From: Pyropia yezoensis
Lineage: Eukaryota; Rhodophyta; Bangiophyceae; Bangiales; Bangiaceae
Assembly: GCA_009829735.1 (NCBI GenBank)
Contig: CM020619.1
Location: 15,073,589-15,137,588 of the forward strand
Direction of reading: 5' to 3'
DNA length: 64,000 nt
Part shown: piece after piece, positions 11,225 to 21,093 of the stretch
Layout: each line of letters begins with the position of its first letter
Numbering within the stretch: position 1 is the first letter of the stretch
The notes under the pieces: model-generated
What the model saw: the letters and a program-made list of their open reading frames with translations, nothing else
The model's database searches: none
Told to the model about the DNA's origin: nothing
Made by a program: the position numbers and the translations under genes

Positions 11225-13654
11225 AGGCAGCTTTGCCGCCCCACCCAAGGCCGCCTCTCTTGACCACCCCGCTCGTCCCAGCGCTGCGCCACCCCCAGCG
11301 CCCCCCCCGGGCGGCGAGGACGGCCACTGCCAGCACCGCCCCGTGCAACGCCTCGTACGCCACGCCCAACGCCGCGACCAAACGAAATCCGGCGACAAAC
11401 AGCGGCTCGTTGGCATCGCGGGCGGATTCCAGCAGGTCCCCCCCACGCCCCCGCACGGCCGCGCCGGCAAGGCACACGGCCGAGCCGGCGAAAAACAGCA
11501 CCGGCAGAAAGGCAATGGCGAAGCTCGCGCCGACGGGCGGCGTGCCCTCCACGAGGCGGCCGACGCCGACGCCGCTCGCGGCGGCGGTGGCGGCGGGCGC
11601 CCAGCCGACGCCCGCTCCCGGCGCGGTCGACACGATGCCGTGGCCCGCCGGCCCGACGACGGCATCGGCGGCGTAGCCGCCGCGCCGCCTCGACGGGCCC
11701 CGCGCGGCGGCGGTGCGGACGACGAGGACGGTCCGAGCGGCGGCGGCCGCCGCGGTGACGACCGGCGCAAAGACGATCAAGACCATGAGCACCGCGGTGA
11801 GGAACGGCGAGTCGGCGACGGGCACGAGCCCATCGACGGACCGCGCGAGGCGCGCGTCGAGCGCGAGCGCCCGCCGTGCGGCAGCCGCCGCCCAGCCGGC
11901 GAGCGCGACGAGCTTTTGGAAGAGGCCCCGGCCGACGCTGCCGCCGACGCCGCCGCGAGCACCAACCCCCCCCGCGGTGTCGTCGGCGACTTCTTCCGAC
12001 CCGTACGACGGCGCCCCGTCGAGCCGGTCGTCCCGTCCAAAGCCCATCCGGGAGCCGACCGCGTCGGCCGTCTCGTCATCCTCTGCCACCATGCCACCGC
12101 CCGCCGTGCCGTCGGCCGTCGCCGACGCCGTCGCCGTCGTCGCGCCGCCGCCTCCACCCGAGGCGCGCACAAGGCGGGTGGCCGCCGCCGCGCGGCGGTA
12201 CGACGCGCCTCGTGAGCCCCCCGCTGCGGTCACCGCGTCCCACCCCGCCCGCGTGTCGAGCCAATGCGTCAACCCCGCCGTGCGCAGCTGCCGACGCAGC
12301 GTCGCTTGCACGCCCGCCGCCCGCCGCAGCGCAGCACGCACCACCGCCGAGCGGGCGGTCAGGGCATCCACCTCTGCCTGCAGTGTCGAGTTGACCGCCA
12401 CGCCGTCGGCGTGTCCCCCACTGCCGTCGGCGGCGGAGGCGGAGGCGGCGGTGGCGGCGGTGGTGGCGTCGGCGGTGTCGTCGACCGCCATGTGCGCGAC
12501 CTGCCACTCGTGGAGGGCACGTTCCGCATTCCGCTTGGCGACAATCGCTTCGTGGCTTGCAAGCGACGCCGCTTGCACCGCCGCGCTGGCGGCATCGAGC
12601 GCCGCCGTCGCGTCCGCAATGCGCGCTTCGAGCGCCGAGCCAGTGCGCACCCACGCACGCAGGCGGCGGCGGTGGACGGCGACGGTCGCGGCGACTTGCG
12701 CGACGGACGCGGCCGACGGCGACGGCGACGGCGTCACCGCGGGAGCGGACCGCACCGACCGCAGCCGCCGCGTCGAGACGCCGGCAACGAGCGGGCGCTC
12801 GTCCCCGCCGTCAATGTCAACGTCGGCGGCGGCGGCCGGCGTCGTGGCGGCATCCGACAGGGTGCGTCGCCGCGCCACAACGGCTCCGTGGCGACGGGGC
12901 TCCCCGCCGTCACCACCCTTCTCCTCCAGTGGCCGCGGCGGGGTGGTGAACCAGATGACCCGCTGTTTGGCGCCGTCGGCGACGAGAGACGTGAACGACG
13001 TCGCGCCCGACGCGCTCCTGCCCGCATCCCCGCCGTTGCCGCCGCGATCGCCGCCGTCACCGCCTCCGCCGCCACCGCTACCGCCGACGCCACGGCCGCC
13101 GCCGCCGCCGCCACGGCCGGCAGCGGCCGAGCCGCCGCCGCCGTCACCGCCGCCGCCGTCGCCGCCACCGCCGACGCCACCGCCGCCGTCGACGCTGCCG
13201 ACCGCGTTTTCCGCGTCCGCCGCCGCCCTCCGCCGCCGCCAATTGACGTCTGCCGGCGAGGAGCGGCGGCAGCGGCGGCGGGCGCGGCGCGCGGCGACGG
13301 ACAGGGGGCGACCCCCGCCCACCCCCGCCCCCCCGCCACCCTCTGGATCATCATCCGCCGCGCGTTGCTGCACGCTTACCTGCGGCACCGCGTGCGGCAG
13401 CCGCCCCCGCCGCACGCCCCGCGCGTCCGTCGACGGCGCACCGCCGACGCCCGAGTAGACACCGACACCGCCGGTGGTGCGGCTGCCGCCGCCCCACGTG
13501 GTCACTCCCGCCGGCACGGCGACGGCGGGACCGACGGTGGCGGCGGCGGGGGGGCCACGACCGTCGCGCCGAGCAGCAGCGTGGCCTGCGGCGACGCGCC
13601 GCGGCGCCTCCGGCGGCTGGCGGCAGCCGCCAGCGCGCGCCAGACGCGGGGCAT
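11088..13654 (-). CDS. Coiled-coil, multi-pass membrane protein of unknown function; 3' end replaced by an inverted repeat
   Basis: No family recognised. The main frame is open from 14414 to 11088; I place the start at the ATG at 13654 in a neighbouring frame (MPRVWRALAAAASRRRRR), which looks like an organelle-targeting peptide. It would need a one-base slip in the G run near 13548-13554, or an intron, to join the main frame. Central residues form a long Ala-rich coiled coil (AVHRRRLRAWVRTGSALEA, then KRNAERALHEW). Three hydrophobic segments follow: FLTAVLMVLIVFAPVV, FAIAFLPVLFFAGSAVCL and FRLVAALGVAYEALHG. After KAACHGRQR the frame enters the inverted repeat at 11224 and ends at a stop inside it, so the native C-terminus is probably lost. 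A CAG/GTAAGC donor-like site with a downstream CGGCAG lies in the 5' part and could be a further intron. Confidence 0.5.
13110..13568. repeat. Right arm of a 459-bp inverted duplication
   Basis: Reverse complement of 10766-11224 with about 99.5 percent identity by eye. This copy lies in the 5' part of the minus-strand membrane-protein gene and is likely the ancestral one, because the flanking coding frame continues on both sides of it. The arms are separated by 1885 bp. Confidence 0.92.
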
Positions 13655-14510
13655 CGCCCACGCGTCGGCGGGCGGTGGCGTGACGGGGACGGGAGCGACG
13701 CCGCGGCGGCGGCGGCGGCGGTTGTGGTGTGGCAGCAACGCGCGGGGCGGCGGGCCGCGCGCGTGCCGGTCGGTCGGCTTCATCCACCCGCCCGCCGCAT
13801 GGGCGGCGCAGCGCACGTCGCGGCGGCGGAGGGGAAAAGAAGACGGCGACGGCGACGGCACGCACGACGGCACGACAGGGGGGGGGGGGGGGTGCACGTA
13901 GACGGTGACGCGGAGGAAAAGACAAAGGCAGCTGTGTCCGTCTCGGGGGGTTCCCAAGGACACTGACGCGACACCGCGAGCCGCCGCCGCCCCGCCGGCG
14001 GGGGTCGACGCCCCCCCCCCACCAACGGCGGCGGTCGGGGTTTGCGCGCACGCGGAGTCCGTGCGGCAGCACGCCACCCGTCGACAAGGAAGGAGCACAG
14101 GAGGAAGCGGAAGAAGAAAAAAAGAAAAAAAAAGCGCTCTCGGGAGTGGCAGAGTGGGGGGCGGGGGGCGCTCCCGTGCCCCGCTCAGACACTACGTGGC
14201 GCCCGCCGGCATCGACCGACGGCGGCCGCCGCCGTTCGACTCCATCGCGTGGTGCGATGTGGGTGGCGGGCAAGCACGACGCTACCGGCGTCGTTTGGGA
14301 CGAGGTAGAGGGAGCAGACGTGGCAGGCGGTATGGCCGGCTGCCTGGTGTCGACCACTGGCGAGGCGCCGCGGTGACGGCGATGACGGCGATGACGGCGG
14401 CGGTCGGGCTGCAACGAGGGGCCGGGTCACGCGCGCCGCCGCAGTGACCAGGTCGGGGGGTGGCAACCGCCGCCGACACCGGGGCGGCAACGACCACAGC
14501 CCTCCGCTAT
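13655..14510. other. Intergenic stretch, no confident gene
   Basis: The minus-strand frame remains open to 14414 but its translation (Arg/Pro-rich) looks compositional. The segment probably carries the promoter of the minus-strand membrane-protein gene and the 3' flank of the Crinkler-like gene. Poly-G and poly-A runs occur at about 13880 and 14120. Confidence 0.4.
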
Positions 14511-17118
14511 TCAGACGGCGCGTACGAAGAGATCAGGGGGCAGGAGCTGATCGATCTCATCCTTGGTGATGACCAGCAGGTCTGAAAACATCTCGAACAA
14601 CTTCCCGCTTGCCATGCTCTCACGCACGCCTTTCGTTGGCGCCTTCGTGCACACCAGTACAAAGATGACGCGGTCGCCTGCCGTCGCCCACTTCTTGGTC
14701 GCCTTTCGGCCGGCATTGACAAACGTCTTGATGTAGTGCAGGGAGAGGGTCTTGTTCACCCGAGTCTGCTTTGCTTGTACGAAAAAGTGGACCTTGGGTA
14801 CACCTTTGCCGACAAGCGGCAAGGACGTCCGGACGTCGATAAGGAAGTTGCAGAGATATGTCATGAAGACGCCGTCTGTCAGCTGATGGGGGCCAACACG
14901 ACCCGTCAGATAATGTTCAGCCTGCACTACTTCTTGCTTCTCCGGCCGCGACAGTTGGCCGACGAGGAACTTCTTCTGCTCCTTGTAGACGTCGCATCGC
15001 CCATCTGGAACACATGAAGTGGTCAGCGTAGCAGCGGCTCCGCGCAAGCCGGGGAAAAGGTCACCCACATTCACCGACATTGGTTGCGCACTCGACTCGA
15101 TCTCGTCCGCCCAGTAGGCCAGCCTCAACGCCAAAAGGTGCGCGACGTACAGCTCGTGCTCCACGTCCGCCCAGGGAATGCGCCCGACCTCGTATGCCAA
15201 AGCGGGAAGGAATCCCTTCCCACCCCACTTCAGCAACTGCAACAAAGGGAGCCGCACCAGCCGGAACGCGTCGGGCGATGCGCGAGCAGGGACCGCCTGA
15301 ACGTCCGTCACTTCGGCAAGCTCGACCTCGCCTCTTGCCTCCGCTGCACACAGAGCCCGCTCATACGGTGACATCATCCATTGGTCCATCGAAACGCCAA
15401 ACCGCACAGGCACACGAAGCAATGCCGCTCGAGCCACCATCCTTGCCTGGGTTGGATCCGAGGCATCTGGGACAGATCCCGACAGAGTATCCGCAGCAGA
15501 CTGCCAGTTGATGGCACGCAATGAGCCCGTGACGCCCATCACTGGAAGATCCTCAACGGCCTGGGCGGCGGCACTTGTCGCGAGCATCTCCAACGGACGC
15601 GGCCGGTAGCCGGTGGACATCATCACGTACTCGGCCTCTTTAGAAGACGCCAGCGCAGCAAGCACCTCGTCCCTCCAGCTGGCAAACGCCTCGGTCCGCT
15701 GCATGACGTCCGCAACAAGGTGCAGCGCACCGTTCGAGTCCATCGAGGGCACAGGGAGCGCCACAGGTGTGAGCCACTTTGTCCACAGAATGTCCAGCCC
15801 ACGATACGGGGTGCCGGTGACGACGGGCACGATCGCCAGCGAGACACCAAGCTGCTTGTGCAGCTCCGCGTTGTTGACAAAGTTCGTGACCTCCGACAGC
15901 ATCGCCTTGAGAAAGTCAACCATCGGCTGGTCGTTCTCGTCCACGAAGAGCTGTTACTCATCGATGTGAAGGCCAATGAGCACGAAGTCGCCGGCAGACG
16001 CCTCCTCCCGGTCCAAGACCCGAGCCACGATGGCGGACATCACGCGCGTGACCGTCAGGCCCGTCAGCTTCCCACCGTTGAGGGTGTGCACGTCTTCCAG
16101 CAGGACGCACAGGGCACGTGCGGCCAGGCGAGCACCAATGCACTCGCTGGCGCTCCCGTTGTCGAGGTCGCAACTGCCGCTGCCGTTACCCAGGTCCAGG
16201 TAGAACGGCACGAAGTGCAGTCGATGAGCAGCGCTTGCCGATTGCGCCCTCGAAAGGCGCTGCGCCCTCAGGAGCACCCCGTACCCTGTGCGCGTTTTGC
16301 CACAGCCAGCAGGTCCGTATGACACGAGCAGCTGGGGCTTCACCGTAGAAAAGGGGGATAACAAGTTTTGTGCTGCTACTGCATCGATCTTGTGGATGGT
16401 TCGACTCGTCTCGCCAACGAGCGTTGTCAGAGTAGACAGCTGCAGCCAGTTCAGGTACTGCGTCTCAATGGATGGCAAAGGCGCAGCTCGCAGTCGAGCT
16501 AACACCTGATGTGAAATGGGTAATGGACGCATCGGGACACCGACACGAGCCGGTACGATGGTGTGGAACCAACTGCAGCAAACCCACGCGAATGATGCAA
16601 AAAAAAAAACATGGAAAAGCAACATGAAGCAGGTCAGAAAAGCTGCCTCTGACGCCTCGGCTAGCACCCTCAGTTGTGACAATTGCCTAGGTCTCCGCCG
16701 CAGAGACACGTACCATGTCAGTCTCTCGGGAGAGAGGCGCACGCACGGGGTCTTCCGCGCCATCGCCCAACTCGCCTGCTCCCACGCCCACCTGCGTCAG
16801 CTCCTGATGCCTGAGCTGCTCCTCGATCAGCTGCAGCTCCTTCCGCTTCCTGCTCAACAAGGCGCGCAGGTCCGGCACACCGTCACCCGACGGAGACGCA
16901 TCGTCATCCGTCGGAGACGAGTCCGCGTCCACTTCACGTCCTTGGCACGTTACGGGCCATGCAAGACGCGCCTTGCACGTCCGTATCCGGCTGGCAGGGG
17001 TGGGCGGATGTCTAGCTAAGGGCGCTGCTACACCACACCATGAAGACCCCACCACAAGCGCCGCCGGATGTTGACGGACAGCACCGCAGCCGTGGGGCGG
17101 AGAGAGATGAAACGCCAT
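14511..17118 (-). pseudogene. Crinkler/RHS-like P-loop NTPase plus nuclease protein, interrupted by an in-frame stop
   Basis: Exon 1 (before 16714) carries a short charged coiled coil (LRALLSRKRKELQLIEEQLR, 16869-16810). The intron 16506-16713 (donor GTACGT, acceptor CACATCAG, phase 0) joins it to the NTPase frame. That has Walker A GPAGCGKTR and a Walker B-like LIGLHIDE, immediately followed by an in-frame TAA (15954-15956). The same frame then continues without a shift to 14511. The distal part has a restriction-nuclease-like core (IDVRTSLPLV, then HFFVQAKQ), giving a D...QxK arrangement. NTPase plus REase-fold architecture is known from Crinkler effectors and trypanosome retrotransposon-hot-spot proteins. 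The stop lies in the Walker B region, so full-length product needs readthrough; a decayed copy is likeliest. A Gypsy element lies directly upstream. The 5' end is unresolved (ATGs at 17118 and 17229). Confidence 0.62.
16506..16713 (-). other. Inferred intron in the Crinkler-like gene, 208 nt
   Basis: Donor GTACGT at 16713-16708 and acceptor TTTCACATCAG ending at 16506, with a pyrimidine-rich run before it. Phase 0 on both sides joins the coiled-coil frame to VLARLRAAPLPS. An alternative acceptor at 16573 would give a 141-nt intron from a different upstream frame; I prefer the longer one because its upstream frame looks protein-like. Confidence 0.55.
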
Positions 17119-17359
17119 GGTCGTCCGCCGGCGCCCAACAGCAGGCCGGACGTCGCCACGCAAGACAGGGGCCACCCACCGCACAACCGCAACGCGACAG
17201 GCGGGCGAGGACGACGAGTGAGGGAGCAAAGAGGAAGACCGGCAGCGGGCTTGACGGACAGGGGCGACGCGGCGGTGGGCGGGTGGGCGTCAGGGCGCGT
17301 GCCTGTGTCGGCACTTGCAGGGTCAATAGACGAGGTGAGGCCCTGGGTACCATTAGGAC

Positions 17360-20174
17360 AACCCAACATCGCATAGACCTGGTACCAGGGTCACGACCCG
17401 CGCGGTCGTGACCGCACCGAACGGGACCTATGCAACGAGAGATCGTTGACGGAGAAGTGAAGAGGATGAGCGAAGCCAAGATGATCTGACCTTCGATGTC
17501 GGAGTTGGGCGCCCCAGTCGTTATCGTATCGAAGAAGGATCAAACCCCTCGGTTCTGCATCGATTATCGACGCCCCAACTTGGTCACCAAGAAAGACTCA
17601 TACCCTTTGAAAAGGATGGATGAGTGTATCGACTCCCTTGGGGAAGCCACAGCTACCACTATCGACTGCAATGCCGGGTACTGGCAAATCCCAGTGGCAG
17701 AGGTGGATATCTCCAAGACAGCGTTCGTCCGTCACAGTGAAGTGTACGAGTTCCTAAGGATGCTCTTCGGATTGTCCAACGCCCCCGCCACATTCCAGCG
17801 GGCCATCGACATTACACTGTCGGGAGTCAAGTGGCGTAACTGCCTAGTGTACCTGGACGACGTAATCTTCTTCTCGCGTAGCATGGATGACCATGTGCAA
17901 CATGTCGACGAGGTACTCACTCTCTTGCGGAACGCCGGTCTAACCCTGCGTCTCGAGAAGTGCGCCTTCTTTCTACAGACCGTCGAGTACCTGGGTCACC
18001 AGATCATACCAGGTAAACTGGGAGTACTCGAGGCCAATACCCGGGCACTCCGGGATGCACGATACCCGACGACACATACACAGCTGAAGAGCTTTCTGGG
18101 GATGTGCAACGTATACCGACGGTTCGTCAAGGACTTCGCTCATATAGCCAGACCGTTAACGGTTCTGACGAGCAGCGCCTTGCCAAAGGTACTCCAACCC
18201 CCCTCGCCGAGCGAGGAAGAGGCATTCTAGCTGCTCAAGCAAGCACTGCTAGCCCCACCCGTGCTTGCGTTGACGCAAATACGCGGGACCTTCGTCATCG
18301 ATGTCGATGCCTGCGATACCAAAGTGGGATGCACCCTGTTACAGGGAGAGACTCTCATCGGTACCGATAATGCTATCCCGGACCTACATCCAGTGCGGTA
18401 CTTCAGCCGGACACTCAACCCGGCTGAGCGAAGCTATAGTGCCACCGAGCGCGAGTGCCTCGGAGTCATATGGGCAGCACAAATGGTCCGGCCATACCTG
18501 GAAGGCTCCAGGTTCATGGTGAGGTCCAACCACGAACCTTTACAATGGCTCGTCAACCTTAGTGACAAGGATTCCGACAGCCATGGACGGCTAGCCCGGT
18601 GGAGGCTAAAGATGGCCGAGCACGACTACCGGACCATATATAAGGCCGGCGCTACCCACCATCTGGGAGACGCGCTGTCTCGACTCGATACACCGAACAG
18701 GGATACCCGACAGGTGGGCGAGGACATCCCGGTGGTACCGGTTTGCATGGTGGGTAACGCCACCCAAGGTATGGCTGACCATACCATGGCACACCGCGCG
18801 TGCCCATTGACTCTCGCGGACTTCCGCGAGGCACAGGCCAATGACGATGTCTGTAAATGCAATCGCGCTAACCTCCTGGCCGGCACGGCCGGCATCTTCT
18901 CCGAGAATGAAGACGGACTCATATATTGGCGGGCACCCGCCGATGGACGACGTCAAGTCGTGGTTCCCGTGTGCTTACGGCAAGCCGTCATGGAACGAGA
19001 AAACGAGAACCCTACAGCCGGACACCCGGGGGGGTCGCGCATGTTCGCAGCAATGCGAACGGTCTTCTACTGGCCAGCAATGGTGGTCGACGTGGTCGAC
19101 CACGTGCGGGGATGCCATCCGTGTGCACGAAATCGTATGAGTCTTCATAAGCGGGCATCCGCTATGAAACTACTCCCTCCCGATGGTCCCAACGAGCAAG
19201 TCGCTATCGACATATTTGGGCCGCTTCAGGTAACGGAAGAAGGGAACAGGTACATCCTGGTCATGTCGGACCGCTTCACCAACCTGTCACGAGCGGCAGC
19301 CATTCCGCATGACACGGCATACGCGATCATGAACGCAGTGGTTGACCACTGGATCAGCGCTTACGGAAAGATAAAGCAACTCCTCTCCGACAACGGAGCA
19401 AACCTGACTTCAGCATTCTGCACTAAGGTCGGGGGCATGTTCGGTAGCGAACCAAGTCGGGCATCGGACTACCACACGCAAACCAAGGGGCAGGTGGAGC
19501 GGTTCAACCGCACCATCGTCAAGATGCTCCATTGCTACGTGGCGGAACACACGAACACGTGGGACAGGCTCCTGTCCGTATTGACTCTGGCATGCAATGC
19601 CAGGCCCCACGGGAACACCAACATTGCACCACTGGAGTGGGTCATGCCATCGGGCGTCGGTAACCTGACGCTGCCACCGGGAAGATGCACTCGGTAAGAC
19701 ATACCGAAGGGCCGTCCGGCCGAACGAATCCACCTAGCTTGGTTGGCCAAGCTATCGTGGATGATACCTAGGCTCAAGGGTGCCCTTGACAGAACACAAC
19801 TACGATACAAGAAGAACTTCGACGCCCGACTACGGGTGCGCAAAGCGACCCCAGTGACAGGTGACTGGGTGCACATCAGACACCAGAAGCTCCGAGGAAA
19901 CAAGCTTATGCAACCGGTCCAGGGACCGTACCAGATACTACACAGATACGATCACTCTGTCATCCTCCACTCCGATACGGAGATACAACGTATCAATCTC
20001 AATGATGTGACACCTGCTCCGAAGCCGGAACAGCCTCAGCCGGTACCGGCTGGGTTGCTACATGAAGCTCTCGCCACCCAGCGGTCAGATGACCCGGTGG
20101 GGCCGGATGGAACCCCATACCTGATTGAGAGCAGTGTCGGACACACCGACCCGGACCTACAAGAACCCTGGTAG
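17360..20174 (+). pseudogene. pol: Ty3/Gypsy pol remnant (RT, RNase H, integrase), 5'-truncated with four in-frame stops
   Basis: A single frame runs about 2.8 kb without any indel but with TGA (17409-17411), TGA (17487-17489), TAG (18228-18230) and TAA (19695-19697). Homology begins abruptly near QHRIDLVPG, so gag, protease and the start of pol are missing. The reverse transcriptase has FCIDYR, FGLSNAPATF and catalytic YLDD (about 17850). RNase H has DVDACDTKVG and ERECLG, but the third acidic site reads SNH instead of the usual DH. Integrase has the zinc-binding GHPGG and CHPC, core AIDIFG, SDNGAN and QVERFNR, then a chromodomain-like or SH3-like tail ending at 20174. Enzyme order RT-RH-IN is Ty3/Gypsy. 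It is lower in GC than host genes. It cannot encode an intact polyprotein unless stops are suppressed. Confidence 0.9.
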
Positions 20175-21093
20175 GAACAGTAATGTCGGTCGGATACGAC
20201 TCACCAACCTGGGAACAGACGGCGAATATACCCCGCCAGCTCCTCATGCCTTACATGAGGCGGCGCCGCCTACTGTAACAACCCAACCGACACCGACTTC
20301 GGCTGTTGGGGGGTGAGGCTTATACCTACTAAGTACCGTGTGACATGGATTCGGCAAGACTTAGGTTCTCTGAGTTGGAGCGAACTTCGGCAAACTAAGT
20401 GGGCAACTGACTGTAACAAGTTTTACTTGAAGGAGAAGAATAAATCCGATAATGTCAAAGTAACCTGAGGCTTACACCATGGTAAACCTTCATCCATTGG
20501 GGCAAGTGACGGATTGAGGAAGGTTGACCTTCACGAGTATTACCCAACCAAGATGGGTTGGGGCGCGAGAAATACCGAGGCAAGCCACAGCTAAGGCAGA
20601 CGGGGTACTCCCCGAAGGCAGCCATCAGCGCCATGAAGACGCCCCAGCGGGGGATGAGTTTATACTCACTACTACCCGGCCACCATAAGGGTCACCGGGT
20701 CCCTCTCCCTCATAGCGACATCACTCGTCGGGGGTCACCCGCGCTGGCTGAAGGAGGCCACTCACGCGTATATGACAGTATTGACCCCAGGTAGGGGGGC
20801 AACACGTGCCATGCAAGGGGCGGCAGGCAGCTAGCCTGACCCGTTTCTCCCCGTGCATTTGGGTCCGTAGTCCCTATGTTAGGGATAGTTAGCTTAGTAG
20901 TAAATCCAACGTGGATTTGAGGGTTTTCTGCATTTTATCGTCTGGAATTTTCGTGTGGCCCGGTGGGCAGGTGCTGGGGTGGGAGATTCTGAGTGGCAAG
21001 ATTCTGAGGGGACCCTGGGGGGATAAGGGGAGGGACAGCGGGGCTTGGCCTCGCTTCCCCGTTCCGACCAAGAAACTGTTGGCCCACACACCA
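20175..21093. other. Non-coding retroelement-derived sequence after pol
   Basis: No supported coding region. TGTAACAACCC at 20274 resembles the start of a Gypsy LTR but lacks an upstream polypurine tract. A small hairpin (CCAACC/GGTTGG) lies near 20547. It probably belongs to the element body or to a nested LTR fragment. Confidence 0.4.

Noticed and set aside
11713..13901. Plus-strand frames of 545-581 codons across the membrane-protein gene
   Set aside because: Shadows of the minus-strand frame that contains the coiled coil and membrane helices.
16573..16713. Shorter 141-nt intron in the Crinkler-like gene
   Set aside because: Frame-compatible, but its upstream frame lacks the coiled coil; the 208-nt version joins better sequence.
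20274..20320. TGTAACAACCC as a Gypsy LTR start
   Set aside because: No polypurine tract directly before it and no second copy; the junction at 24131-24143 fits better.
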